Source of the DNA: Macrococcoides bohemicum
GTDB taxonomy: Bacteria; Bacillota; Bacilli; Staphylococcales; Staphylococcaceae
Length of the DNA: 64,000 bases
NCBI RefSeq assembly: GCF_042658685.1
Contig: NZ_JBHSQY010000012.1
Direction: 5' to 3' (one strand)
Shown here: positions 25,829 through 34,697 of the stretch, piece by piece
How positions within the stretch are numbered: the stretch's first letter is position 1
Layout: the number at the start of each line of letters is the position of its first letter
Translations under genes and position numbers: made by a program
Notes under the pieces: model-generated
The model's database searches: none
Told to the model about the DNA's origin: nothing
The model's input: the letters and a program-made list of their open reading frames with translations, nothing else

Positions 25829-27013
25829 ATGAAACATATTTTATTTATTTCAATTTTTACACTAAATATTTTTATATTATGTTCAGCTTTTGTACTTCAA
25901 AATTTTAATCAAGATATATTATTTATTTATTATCCATTTTGTATTGTTTTTGCGATATTAAATTACATTTGTTTTATAATATTGACGTTAAAATATTTTA
26001 AGCTGAAAAGAACTTTTATATATCTATTATTATTTTCATTATTATTGATAATTAGTTTTGTAATTTCTGACTTCAATAATACTGATATAGTAAAAATAAA
26101 TTTCTATCTTTTTTTTGTTTGGTCTGTTCCTGCAGCTATTGCTGGAATCTATTTTTCAGATATTGATAGAAAAGAATTTGAAAAATTGATAAAAAAGTTA
26201 TATTTTTTTAATAGTTTACTCATAACTCTAACGATATTAATTCCTTATTTACTATCAAAACTTGAGAAACCAATAAATCTTGGATTAATGAATTATCAAA
26301 ACATAACATACATTACCGCATTTACCATAGGGTTAGGTTTGTATTTCATTATTTCTGATTCTTATAAAAGAAATGTAATCTATATTATTATGAATCTAAT
26401 ATTACTACCTGTTATTTTTATTGGAGCAGGTAGAGGTGGGACATTAGTTTTAATTGTTTATGTTCTTATCACTTTATTAAATATTTTTAAAAATAGAAAT
26501 ATTAAATTCATTTACAAGCTCTTTACTGGTATATTTACTTTAGTAATGTGTTTTTTATTTTATCAACTTTCTGCTATTCTTGATAAGGACAACAGAATTT
26601 TTGCATACATTACGTCAGATGGTATAAATTTAGATGAAGGTGCATCAGGAAGAAATATTGTTTATGAAATGGATATTGATGCAATATCAAATAGTCCGTT
26701 ACTAGGTTATGGTTTTTTCAATTATTATCAGTTAACTTATAGTGTTCCTCATAATTTGTTTTTAGAAATATTACTAATTGGTGGATTTTTACTTGGATTT
26801 ATTTTTATTTTATTTATGATATATTTTGTATTTAAGATATATGTAAATTATAGTGATGAATATCCCGACAAATTAGTATTATATATATGCGTTTATCCGC
26901 TATTGTTACTTATGTTTAGTACTAATTTTTTAATTGTATCTGAATTCTGGTTTTTTATTTTTTACTTTATAAGTAGATTAAAAAATGGAAGACTCTATAA
27001 TAAAAGTGTATAG
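25829..27013 (+). CDS. Wzy-type capsule polymerase
   Basis: 394 residues with about 10-12 membrane helices and one larger extracytoplasmic segment (about 255-300: YITSDGINLDEGASGRNIVYEMDIDAISNSPLLGYGFFNYYQL) that matches the Wzy_C/O-antigen-ligase signature, in which a G-R region precedes PLLGYGF and VPHNLFLEILL. It should polymerise flipped repeat units outside the membrane (S. aureus counterpart CapJ). It sits directly after the flippase gene, the usual Wzx/Wzy pair. Codon use is strongly AT-biased, like the flippase gene. Confidence 0.8.
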   Translation: MKHILFISIFTLNIFILCSAFVLQNFNQDILFIYYPFCIVFAILNYICFIILTLKYFKLKRTFIYLLLFSLLLIISFVISDFNNTDIVKINFYLFFVWSVPAAIAGIYFSDIDRKEFEKLIKKLYFFNSLLITLTILIPYLLSKLEKPINLGLMNYQNITYITAFTIGLGLYFIISDSYKRNVIYIIMNLILLPVIFIGAGRGGTLVLIVYVLITLLNIFKNRNIKFIYKLFTGIFTLVMCFLFYQLSAILDKDNRIFAYITSDGINLDEGASGRNIVYEMDIDAISNSPLLGYGFFNYYQLTYSVPHNLFLEILLIGGFLLGFIFILFMIYFVFKIYVNYSDEYPDKLVLYICVYPLLLLMFSTNFLIVSEFWFFIFYFISRLKNGRLYNKSV

Positions 27014-27022
27014 GAGAATAAA

Positions 27023-28282
27023 ATGAAATTAACAACTATTGGCTTAGGCTATATTGGATTACCAACTTCTATTATGTTTGCAAAACATGGTGTTAACGTT
27101 ACAGGCGTAGACATAAATGAAGATGCAGTAAAATCTTTAAACAATGGAGTTTTACATTTAGAAGAACCATTTCTAGATGAAGCACTAAAAGAAGTTATCG
27201 AAGCTGGTAATTTTAAAGCATCTTTAAAGCCTGAAAAGGCCGATTGCTTTATAATTGCTGTTCCAACACCAAATAACGATGATCAGTACAAGTCTTGTGA
27301 TATTGGCTATGTTATGTCAGCTTGTGAGAGCATCCTTCCTTATGTTGAAAAAGGAAATGTAGTAATTGTAGAATCAACGATTGCCCCAAGAACAATGGAT
27401 GATCATGTTAAACCTTTCTTTGAAGAAAAGGGATTTACAATTGGTGAAGACTTATTCTTAGTACATTGTCCTGAACGTGTATTACCAGGACAAATTATGC
27501 ATGAATTGATTCATAACAATAGAATCATTGGTGGTATTACCCCAGCTTGTACAAAAAAAGCTAAAGAAGTATATGGCGTTTTTGTACAAGGAGAAATGAT
27601 CGAAACAAATGCTAAGACTGCTGAGATGTCTAAATTAATGGAAAATACGTATCGCGATACAAACATTGCTTTAGCAAATGAATTAGCAAAGATTTGTTTT
27701 AATTTAGATATTAACGCTTTAGAAGTGATAGAGATGGCGAACAAGCATCCTCGCGTGAACTTACATTTCCCTGGACCAGGGGTAGGTGGGCATTGTTTAG
27801 CTGTTGATCCATACTTTATCATTGCGAAGTCTCCAGAAAATAGTCCATTAATCCAAAATTCAAGAAGTATTAATAATAGTATGCCTGAATTTGTAGTTGA
27901 TAAAGTTAGAACTGTTGTTGAAAAAACAGATGCAAAGAAAATATCTGTGTTCGGTTTAACTTACAAAGGGAATGTAGACGATATTCGTGAATCACCAGCG
28001 ATGGATATTTATCATATGCTTCAAAAAGAGTTTAATATTGATATCGTAGCGCATGACCCACATGTGAAAAAGTCTTTTGTGGAAGAAGATATAGAAAAAG
28101 CTGTTGAAAGTAGTTCTTTAATATTGGTTTTATCTGATCATAATGAATTTAAAGATTTAGACAATGTAGCTGAACTAATGAATCATAATATTATTATCGA
28201 TACTAAAAATATTGTTTCAACACATAGTAACTATCAATACTTTAACATGGGGAATTTATATCAATTAAAAGAAATATTATAA
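27023..28282 (+). CDS. capO: UDP-N-acetyl-D-mannosamine dehydrogenase CapO, copy 2
   Basis: 419 residues, ATG start after TAGGAGAA. GLGYIG lies at residues 7-12, HCPERVLPGQ in the middle, the catalytic Cys near 258 in GVGGHCLAVDPYF, and FGLTYKGNVDDIRESPA in the C-terminal domain. It makes UDP-ManNAcA, one of the three sugars of S. aureus type 5/8 capsules. It is a close paralogue of the protein encoded at 14908, with long identical stretches (KTAEMSKLMENTYRD; ANKHPRVNLH). No UDP-GlcNAc 2-epimerase of the CapP/MnaA type other than CapG is in the window, so UDP-ManNAc must come from a gene elsewhere. Confidence 0.9.
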   Translation: MKLTTIGLGYIGLPTSIMFAKHGVNVTGVDINEDAVKSLNNGVLHLEEPFLDEALKEVIEAGNFKASLKPEKADCFIIAVPTPNNDDQYKSCDIGYVMSACESILPYVEKGNVVIVESTIAPRTMDDHVKPFFEEKGFTIGEDLFLVHCPERVLPGQIMHELIHNNRIIGGITPACTKKAKEVYGVFVQGEMIETNAKTAEMSKLMENTYRDTNIALANELAKICFNLDINALEVIEMANKHPRVNLHFPGPGVGGHCLAVDPYFIIAKSPENSPLIQNSRSINNSMPEFVVDKVRTVVEKTDAKKISVFGLTYKGNVDDIRESPAMDIYHMLQKEFNIDIVAHDPHVKKSFVEEDIEKAVESSSLILVLSDHNEFKDLDNVAELMNHNIIIDTKNIVSTHSNYQYFNMGNLYQLKEIL

Positions 28283-28297
28283 TAAGGACTTGATCAT

Positions 28298-29485
28298 TTG
28301 AATATTATTGTATTTTCACAGTATTACGAACCAGAACCATTTCTTATTCATGATAAAATGAAGCGTTTAGTAGAACTAGGACATGAGGTTACAGTTGTTA
28401 CTGGTCTACCGAATTATCCTAAAGGTGAATTAATATCTGGATATAAAGCTGGAAACAGTGAAGTAGACGGAGTGAAAATCGTTAGATTACCTATAAGACC
28501 GAGAAAGAAAGGTACAAAAAACCTTTTTCTTAATTATCTTTCATATGCTATGAAAGCTTCAAACTATGCTAGAAAATTAGAAGATAGTTATGATGAGATA
28601 TTTGTATATCAATTATCGCCTGTATTCATGGCAATTCCTGCAATAGTATTAAAAAAACGAATAAATAGACCTATAATTTTATATTGTCTTGATTTATGGC
28701 CGGAAAGCCTAGTATCAGGAGGAATTAAGAAAAATTCGATTATATATAACATTATCAAATTAATTAGTAAGAAGATTTATAAAGCAATTGATAGAATTGA
28801 GATTTCAAGTAAGTCTTTTGAAAAGTATTTTAAACAAACGCTTAAAATTCAAGGTGATTTCGTATACAATCCTCAATACGCAGTAGATGAGAACTCAGAT
28901 TATGCTGATACTGATATAAATTTTCCAAAGAATAAAATTAATATTTCATTTACAGGTAATATTGGGGAAATGCAAGGTTTAGAAGTTGCTATCAAAGCAA
29001 TGAAAAATGTAGATGAGAAAGTAGTTCTTCATATTGTTGGTGATGGATCGAAAAAAGAATCTCTAGAAAAACTTGCAAATGAACTAAATGTTATTGGTAA
29101 GATTAAATTCCATGGTAGAAAGCCCGTAGAACAGATGAAATCTGTCATGGAAAATAGTGATGCGCTACTCGTTACGATGAAAAATGATGAAGTCATATCT
29201 TATACACTTCCTGCGAAAGTTCAATCATATTTAAAAAGTGGAAAATTTATTATAGGGTCAATAAATGGTGAGGCTGCTGATGTTATTAAAGAATCAAAAG
29301 CTGGTATTGTTTCACCGGCTGAAGATGAAATAAAATTAGCTGAAAATATTAACCAATTTGTTAATAAATATGACGAACTTAAGAAGTCTGGTATTAAAGG
29401 TATAGAGTATTATAACGATAATTTTGGTAAGGATAAGTTCATCCAAATATTGTTAAATGATTTTAAAGATATCACATCTAAATAA
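28298..29485 (+). CDS. capL: GT4 family glycosyltransferase, CapL-like
   Basis: 395 residues, TTG start after AATAAGGA. N-terminal IIVFSQYYEPEPFLIHD and GLPNYPKGELISGY, central LYCLDLWPESLVSGG, C-terminal ISFTGNIGEMQGLEVAIKAM and a LPAKVQSYLKSGKFIIG donor loop are those of WbuB/CapL-type transferases. In S. aureus CapL adds N-acetyl-L-fucosamine to the lipid-linked D-FucNAc primer; CapE-F-G upstream make that donor, so the same role is likely. Orthology is inferred from context and motifs. Confidence 0.75.
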   Translation: MNIIVFSQYYEPEPFLIHDKMKRLVELGHEVTVVTGLPNYPKGELISGYKAGNSEVDGVKIVRLPIRPRKKGTKNLFLNYLSYAMKASNYARKLEDSYDEIFVYQLSPVFMAIPAIVLKKRINRPIILYCLDLWPESLVSGGIKKNSIIYNIIKLISKKIYKAIDRIEISSKSFEKYFKQTLKIQGDFVYNPQYAVDENSDYADTDINFPKNKINISFTGNIGEMQGLEVAIKAMKNVDEKVVLHIVGDGSKKESLEKLANELNVIGKIKFHGRKPVEQMKSVMENSDALLVTMKNDEVISYTLPAKVQSYLKSGKFIIGSINGEAADVIKESKAGIVSPAEDEIKLAENINQFVNKYDELKKSGIKGIEYYNDNFGKDKFIQILLNDFKDITSK

Positions 29486-29494
29486 GGAGTTATT

Positions 29495-30436
29495 ATGAAC
29501 TATATTTTTATAAGTACAACTTCGAAACACAATACAGAATTCTTAGAATTACCTAAAAAATATATTTTTAATACTTATTGTAGAAATGTATTGATAACTC
29601 ATAAAGATGTATTAATTACTTTCCTTTTAGAAAATAATGATGAGGATATCTTATTCGTCATTGACTGTGAAACGAAACAAGGTATTTCATTATTTGATAT
29701 TGCAAAAGCAATAAAAGAAATTAAATGTATTCCTTATAAACCGAATGATATCACGCTTGAAGCCGCAGATCTCTCCGTGTTGAATTATTTTGATAATACA
29801 TTGACAAATATAAATGTAGGAATATATGGTACCGGAAATATCGCTACTAAACTAGCTATTCGATTTGCGGAAAGAAATGCAAATATCTATTTATTGGGCA
29901 GAGATAAGGAAAAGGTTGTTAACATAAAGAACATTGTTGATCAAATGACTTTTAATCAAAATAAAGTACATATATATAATCAACAAGTTAAATTGAATTG
30001 TTTTGTATCATTTGTTTCTGCAAATGAAGCAATTGACTCAACTTATTTAAGTTATCTTGATAATGATGCACTTTGCCTAGATGGTGGGATAGGAAACTTT
30101 TCTAAAGATTTTATTGCTAAAGGCAATGAACAAGGTTTAGATATTAGAAGAGTTGATGTAAGAATGGGCGATGTAATATTAGAAAGTCATATTAAGTCTC
30201 TTACTAATAATCCATTTCTTAATTGCATCGGAAGGAAAGAAGTTGAAGGGATTATTCTTGTTGGTGGCGGCATCATTGGCAAAGAGAATGATGTTATCGT
30301 TGATAATATTTCAAATCCAAAAACAGTAATTGGTTTGGCTGATGGTTTTGGCGGAGTGAAAAGAAGAGATAGTTTATCCGACACGGAAATAGAAAGGATA
30401 CATAAAATTAATGAATATATTTGGGAAAGTCATTAA
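29495..30436 (+). CDS. Unrecognised Rossmann-fold protein in the capsule locus
   Basis: 313 residues, no membrane segment. A dinucleotide-binding motif, VGIYGTGNIATKLAIRFAE (about residues 108-126), is followed by an acidic/basic switch (YLLGRDKEKV) as in shikimate/glutamyl-tRNA-reductase-like dehydrogenases. The first 100 residues are a separate small domain. Downstream are ALCLDGGIGNF and GIILVGGGIIG. It does not look like S. aureus CapN, the 4-keto-reductase that finishes D-FucNAc, yet it occupies a comparable place beside capL and capM. It may be a non-homologous reductase for the CapD product, but that is a guess. Its last 26 bases overlap the next gene. Confidence 0.6.
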   Translation: MNYIFISTTSKHNTEFLELPKKYIFNTYCRNVLITHKDVLITFLLENNDEDILFVIDCETKQGISLFDIAKAIKEIKCIPYKPNDITLEAADLSVLNYFDNTLTNINVGIYGTGNIATKLAIRFAERNANIYLLGRDKEKVVNIKNIVDQMTFNQNKVHIYNQQVKLNCFVSFVSANEAIDSTYLSYLDNDALCLDGGIGNFSKDFIAKGNEQGLDIRRVDVRMGDVILESHIKSLTNNPFLNCIGRKEVEGIILVGGGIIGKENDVIVDNISNPKTVIGLADGFGGVKRRDSLSDTEIERIHKINEYIWESH

Positions 30437-31037
30437 GCGTGCATTGGACATCACTGCAAGTGCTGCTGCTTTAGGAGTTATAGCTCCTGTTATTGTATAT
30501 GCTGCTTATAAAATAAAAAAAGAAGATAATGGACCAGTATTTTTTAAACAAAAAAGAAGTGGTTTAAATGATGAACCTTTTGATATCTATAAATTGCGTT
30601 CTATGAAAGTGAATAATAATTCTGTGAAAAAAGAAAATCCGTACAAAGCTTGGAATGGTCATGTTCCTGATGATTTCGTATTTAAAACAACCTCAGATTC
30701 GAATCCTAACATAACGAATTTCGGAAAAATCATAAGAAAATATTCGCTGGATGAACTTCCACAGTTTTATAATGTGTTAAAAGGTGAGATGAGTATTGTC
30801 GGGCCACGTCCTGAAATAATAGAAATTACTGAACAGTATGATGATAATCAAAGACAACGGTTGAATGTCAAACCAGGTATCACTGGTTGGGCTCAGGTAA
30901 ATGGACGAAGTGATATGAACCATGGAGACAAGATTAAATATGATCTATACTATTTAGAAAATCAAAGTTTAATGTTAGATTTGAAGATTATATGGCTTAC
31001 TTTCTGGCAAGTAATTGCTGGTAAAGGTTCTGCATAA
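30411..31037 (+). CDS. capM: Initiating undecaprenyl-phosphate sugar transferase CapM
   Basis: 208 residues of the bacterial sugar transferase (polyprenyl-phosphate hexose-1-phosphate transferase) family. One N-terminal hydrophobic segment (ITASAAALGVIAPVIVYAAY) is followed by the diagnostic blocks VFFKQKRSGLNDEPFDIYKLRSMK, RKYSLDELPQFYNVLKGEMSIVGPRPE and NVKPGITGWAQVNGR. It transfers a sugar-1-phosphate (D-FucNAc-P in S. aureus) to undecaprenyl phosphate, the first membrane step of capsule synthesis. It overlaps the upstream gene and closes the operon at the 31056 terminator. Confidence 0.87.
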   Translation: MNIFGKVIKRALDITASAAALGVIAPVIVYAAYKIKKEDNGPVFFKQKRSGLNDEPFDIYKLRSMKVNNNSVKKENPYKAWNGHVPDDFVFKTTSDSNPNITNFGKIIRKYSLDELPQFYNVLKGEMSIVGPRPEIIEITEQYDDNQRQRLNVKPGITGWAQVNGRSDMNHGDKIKYDLYYLENQSLMLDLKIIWLTFWQVIAGKGSA

Positions 31038-31055
31038 TATATAACTTAAGTTATG

Positions 31056-31091
31056 TCACCCCTCGATATATATATCAGGGGTGATTTTTTT
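31056..31091 (+). terminator. Capsule operon terminator
   Basis: TCACCCCT pairs with AGGGGTGA, with a further GATATATATATC palindrome in the loop, followed by a T-rich tail. It begins 18 bases after the capM stop. Confidence 0.88.
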
Positions 31092-31179
31092 GCGTTATAT
31101 ATTCAAGATTGTAATAATTTTGTTGCTGCTCTTTTTGTTCTTCTAATACTTCATTCTCATAGAAAATAGGGTCTTTTTT

Positions 31180-31204
31180 ACACTCTAGAGTTTGATTAGA
31201 GTGT
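31180..31204. promoter_or_regulatory. Inverted repeat upstream of icaA, possible operator
   Basis: ACACTCTA (31180-31187) and TAGAGTGT (31197-31204) are perfect 8-base arms around GAGTTTGAT. It lies 106 bases before icaA in a 219-base gap with no gene. No T-run follows on either strand, so it is not a terminator. It may bind a repressor, in the place where icaR and its operator sit in staphylococci. Confidence 0.4.
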
Positions 31205-31310
31205 GATTAAAGAATATTGTGGTAAGCTATGTTGTGTACTTTTGTTATATATTTTCATTTAAATCATAATAATAAAGTATGACACTATATTTATAAAAGG
31301 AAGTGAAGGT

Positions 31311-32555
31311 ATGAAAGGTTTAGCTAACTTCTTTGGTGGGTTTCTGATCGTCTATCCTGTACTGATGTCCTTAGTATGGATTATCGGTGCAGTGCTCTAT
31401 TTCTTACTCATAGAGCGAAGACTGAAGCAAACGCTACCAGAGAGGGATGAGTATGAAGGGATTTCCTTTCTTATTCCTTGTTACAACGAGGCGGATACAT
31501 TAGAGGAGACGTTGGTCAACGTGCTAAAGCTCTCTTATCCGAAGAAAGAGATTATCTTGATAAATGATGGGAGTAGCGATAATACAGCAGAGAAAATTAA
31601 CGCGCTCAAAGATCATTACGACTTCAGATTCATCGATTTACAACAGAACAGAGGTAAGGCGAATGCGCTGAATACAGCAGTGAAACATGCGCAGTATGAT
31701 TTCGTCATGGGTATCGATGCAGATACGATTATTGACGATGCCGCGCCTTACTTCATGATAGACAACTTTAGACATGCGCCAAATCTCGGTGCTGTGACTG
31801 GCAATCCGCGCATCAGAAACAAGTCGTCTATCCTAGGTAAGATCCAGACAGTTGAATATGCAAGTATCATCGGGAGTATCAAGCGTGCACAGACGTTGAA
31901 TGGCTATGTCAATACGATTTCAGGTGTGTTCACGCTGTTCAGAAAGTCAGCCCTTGAAGCGGTAGGGTACTGGGATGATGATATGATCACAGAAGATATT
32001 GCAGTGTCCTGGAAATTCCATTTGAACCATTTTGAGATCCGCTATGAACCTCGTGCGTTGTGCTGGATGCTCGTTCCTGAGACGTTCACCGGCATATGGA
32101 AACAGCGTTTGAGATGGGCTCAAGGGGGACACGAGGTTGTCTTGAGAGAGTTTAAATCGATGCTGAAGCAACCGAACCTGCCGTTATGGTTATTATACCT
32201 GGAACAGCTTATTTCTATCATCTGGGTCTACTCAGTATTATTCTTGCTGGCTTTTACTATCATCAACATCGACGTTCTGGATTATTACTTCTATGCTTAC
32301 AATGTGAATTTGCTGATCATTGGTTCTATCATTCTGACGACGGTGAACATCATTCAGTTTACGGTGTCACTTGTGATAGATAGCAGATATGAGCGCAAGA
32401 ACTTCTTCTATCTGTTCTTCTTATGCTGGTATCCGACCTTCTACTGGTTGATTAATGCGTGTGTTGCAGTGTTTGCCTTTCCTAAAGCACTGCGCCGTAA
32501 GAAAGGGGAGTTTGCGACATGGTCAAGTCCGGACAGAGGAAACATCCAACAGTAA
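31311..32555 (+). CDS. icaA: Poly-beta-1,6-N-acetylglucosamine synthase IcaA
   Basis: 414 residues, a GT2 processive synthase. Two N-terminal membrane helices enclose a short loop, then the catalytic domain ISFLIPCYNEADTLEET, LINDGSSDNT, MGIDADT (DxD), MITEDIA (catalytic base) and KQRLRWAQGGHE (the QxxRW motif); at least three C-terminal helices follow. It polymerises UDP-GlcNAc into PNAG/PIA for biofilm, with IcaD. Length equals S. aureus IcaA (412). AAAGGAAG precedes the ATG. The codons are clearly more GC-rich than those of the capsule genes. Confidence 0.93.
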   Translation: MKGLANFFGGFLIVYPVLMSLVWIIGAVLYFLLIERRLKQTLPERDEYEGISFLIPCYNEADTLEETLVNVLKLSYPKKEIILINDGSSDNTAEKINALKDHYDFRFIDLQQNRGKANALNTAVKHAQYDFVMGIDADTIIDDAAPYFMIDNFRHAPNLGAVTGNPRIRNKSSILGKIQTVEYASIIGSIKRAQTLNGYVNTISGVFTLFRKSALEAVGYWDDDMITEDIAVSWKFHLNHFEIRYEPRALCWMLVPETFTGIWKQRLRWAQGGHEVVLREFKSMLKQPNLPLWLLYLEQLISIIWVYSVLFLLAFTIINIDVLDYYFYAYNVNLLIIGSIILTTVNIIQFTVSLVIDSRYERKNFFYLFFLCWYPTFYWLINACVAVFAFPKALRRKKGEFATWSSPDRGNIQQ

Positions 32556-32833
32556 AGTCTACATTGAACTTCTTCAATGAGTGTGTGCTCTATATACTCT
32601 CAGGCACGTTATGGTTATATTGTCTGATATCGGTGTTCATCCTGTTTGCTTTGTTCTCATTGCAGGATTTTGAAGTGGCTCTGTTCTTCAGAAATATCTT
32701 TAACCTGGAGAAGCGTGCGCTGGACCATACGATGATGGGTCTTCTGGCAGCGGTTGGTGTCGTCACCGTCTATCTGCTGAGTACGTTCAGTCTGACGAAA
32801 TGGAGGAAGCGCCGTTATGAAACGATGGATTAG
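32519..32833 (+). CDS. icaD: PNAG synthase accessory protein IcaD
   Basis: 104 residues, overlapping the icaA end by 37 bases, as in staphylococci. It starts MVKSGQRKHPTVKSTLNF, close to the S. aureus IcaD opening, and has two membrane helices (YILSGTLWLYCLISVFILFALF; MMGLLAAVGVVTVYLLSTF). It is needed for full IcaA activity. It overlaps icaB by 17 bases. Confidence 0.88.
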   Translation: MVKSGQRKHPTVKSTLNFFNECVLYILSGTLWLYCLISVFILFALFSLQDFEVALFFRNIFNLEKRALDHTMMGLLAAVGVVTVYLLSTFSLTKWRKRRYETMD

Positions 32834-33632
32834 TCTGTTGCTAATTGCTTTGCTATTGCTGAATGGACAGCCGGTAGAGGCAAAGAGTAATGATGTGTCT
32901 AAGCAGTGTCTTGCGCTCAACTATCATCGACTGATTAAAGATAATCTGTTTACGAATACCATCAGGCTGCTCACTTCGAATAAAGAACTGAACTTCTATT
33001 CGATTAAGGATAGTGAGTTTGAGGCACAGATGGACTGGCTGGTTGCACATGACGCGACTTTTGTTACAGAAGAGACGTTGATTCAGGGCAAGAAGCATGG
33101 TAAGTTTCCTGAGCGCTGTGTATGGGTGAACTTCGACGATATGGATCAGTCAGCGCTAAAACTGGCACATTCAATCCTCAAGGAACGTGGCATTCCGGCG
33201 ACGGGTTTCGTGATTACGGGTCATGTAGGGGATGACTCGTTCCATAACCTTAAGTTGATCGATCTGAAGGCGCTTAAGGAGATGGAAGCATCCGGCATAT
33301 GGCAGTTCAATTCACATACACATGATCTGCATAACTTGAAGCGTTCGACCTCAGACCTAGTGAAGCACTCTAGCGAGGCCGGTGCGGATATCGACAGGAG
33401 CGTCAAGTATCTCGATCAGCACTTTAACAAGAAGGCCACTTCTCTTGCCTATCCATACGGGCAGTATGACGATGAAGTGATCGATACGCTGGAGCACTCG
33501 GCAATCCGTCATGCCTATGTGCTGAAGGAGACGCCGATTCACGTCGATGATTATAATTACACGCTGCCACGTATCCTGGTGAGCAGAGATTCATTTGAGA
33601 AAGTCGTAAAAAACTGGAAAGGTTTTAATTGA
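32817..33632 (+). CDS. icaB: PNAG N-deacetylase IcaB
   Basis: 271 residues of polysaccharide deacetylase family (CE4). A signal peptide (MKRWISLLLIALLLLNGQPVEA) is followed by CLALNYHRL, the metal/catalytic VNFDDMDQS, FNSHTHDLH (histidine metal ligands) and SLAYPYGQYDDEV. It removes part of the N-acetyl groups of PNAG outside the cell, making the polymer positively charged and surface-retained. Overlapping starts suggest translational coupling. Confidence 0.9.
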   Translation: MKRWISLLLIALLLLNGQPVEAKSNDVSKQCLALNYHRLIKDNLFTNTIRLLTSNKELNFYSIKDSEFEAQMDWLVAHDATFVTEETLIQGKKHGKFPERCVWVNFDDMDQSALKLAHSILKERGIPATGFVITGHVGDDSFHNLKLIDLKALKEMEASGIWQFNSHTHDLHNLKRSTSDLVKHSSEAGADIDRSVKYLDQHFNKKATSLAYPYGQYDDEVIDTLEHSAIRHAYVLKETPIHVDDYNYTLPRILVSRDSFEKVVKNWKGFN

Positions 33633-33633
33633 T

Positions 33634-34665
33634 ATGAAAAAATATAGACTGGAACTGAACTATGTAAGGGTGATTCTGTGCGTGTTAATCGTTATCACAC
33701 ATGTACTGACTGAGTACACGAATGCCCATAGTAACAATGCAGCACAGCTTGAGACACTGTACTGGATCAGGATGCTGCTCATCTTCGGAACGCCGGGGTT
33801 TCTGATGCTCACGCAGCTCATCTTCACCTTGAACCTGCAAGGCATACCAAACAACTACTTAAGACGCCGTCTGCAATATGTCTTCATCCCGTATATCGTG
33901 ATGGGGGCCTTCTACAGCTATAGTGAGGCTATATATCTGCGTAAACCGTTTATCACGCAGTTTGTCGAGAACGTACTAAAAGGACAGTGGTACGGCTACT
34001 TTATTTTAATCATCCTGAAGTTCTTCATCCTTAATGTATTGATCACGAAACTGTGGCCGAAGCTGCTTTCATCGCGTACTGCAGTCGTTATCGCCATCCT
34101 CATCAATATCGTCTATCTGTATGTCTATCATCATAATGCTATGGTGGGCGACTGGATCGATAATTCGTATTTCTTTGAAGGAAATACGGTGCTGTTCGGC
34201 TGGATCGGCTATTATTTCGTAGGTTCATATCTTGGCAGTCATTATGAGCGATTGAAAGCTTACTTTGAAGATTACGGATTATTCTTTATCGGTATCACTG
34301 TGCTTGCGTTTATCCTGTTCGTGATGACAGGAGACCATAGCTTTACTGATGTGACGAGCAATAACGAGTATATCATGCTGTATTGTATGAGTGCATTCTA
34401 CTGCATCATCCATTTCAGTATCAAGGTTCAGGGGATGCTGCTGGAAGCTGTGACGCTCATCAGTACGTATTCGTTCTTTATCTACCTGTTCCATCCGGTC
34501 ATACTGCAGTATGTGTATGCATACACAGAACGCTTTGAAGGGAGCACGCTGCTGTTCATGCTGTTCTCTGTACTGCTGACGTTCGGCGCATGCATCGGTG
34601 TCGGTAGTCTGCTGAGAACCTTTAACATCTTCAAGTATGTAATGGGGACACAACCTTATAGATAA
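33634..34665 (+). CDS. icaC: PNAG export/O-modification membrane protein IcaC
   Basis: 343 residues, an acyltransferase-3 family membrane protein with about ten helices. The N-terminus LELNYVRVILCVLIVITHVLTEYT holds the family's conserved R/H region. IcaC was first described as a PNAG exporter and has since been proposed to be an O-succinyltransferase. It lacks an SGNH domain, so it is not the source of the remnant at 2985. Last gene of icaADBC; ends at the shared terminator at 34665. Confidence 0.88.
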   Translation: MKKYRLELNYVRVILCVLIVITHVLTEYTNAHSNNAAQLETLYWIRMLLIFGTPGFLMLTQLIFTLNLQGIPNNYLRRRLQYVFIPYIVMGAFYSYSEAIYLRKPFITQFVENVLKGQWYGYFILIILKFFILNVLITKLWPKLLSSRTAVVIAILINIVYLYVYHHNAMVGDWIDNSYFFEGNTVLFGWIGYYFVGSYLGSHYERLKAYFEDYGLFFIGITVLAFILFVMTGDHSFTDVTSNNEYIMLYCMSAFYCIIHFSIKVQGMLLEAVTLISTYSFFIYLFHPVILQYVYAYTERFEGSTLLFMLFSVLLTFGACIGVGSLLRTFNIFKYVMGTQPYR

Positions 34666-34697
34666 CAAAAGGACTCAAACATTTTGAGTCCTTTTGT
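34665..34697. terminator. Bidirectional terminator between icaC and nsrR
   Basis: A 15-base perfect stem (34665-34679 with 34683-34697; ACAAAAGGACTCAAA on the left) with loop CAT. It carries A/T runs on both sides, so it works for both converging genes; the nsrR stop codon lies inside the stem. Confidence 0.9.

Noticed and set aside
31180..31204. Inverted repeat as a second capsule terminator
   Set aside because: The T-run lies before, not after, the plus-strand hairpin, and the minus strand has A instead of T after it.
32657..33542. Several 60-90 residue minus-strand frames in icaD/icaB
   Set aside because: The GC-richer ica block has fewer chance stops, so antisense frames are expected; none has a ribosome binding site or family likeness.
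34279..34668. 129-residue minus-strand frame opposite icaC
   Set aside because: Antisense to a clear icaC; Gln/Arg/His-rich translation typical of a shadow frame and no ribosome binding site logic.
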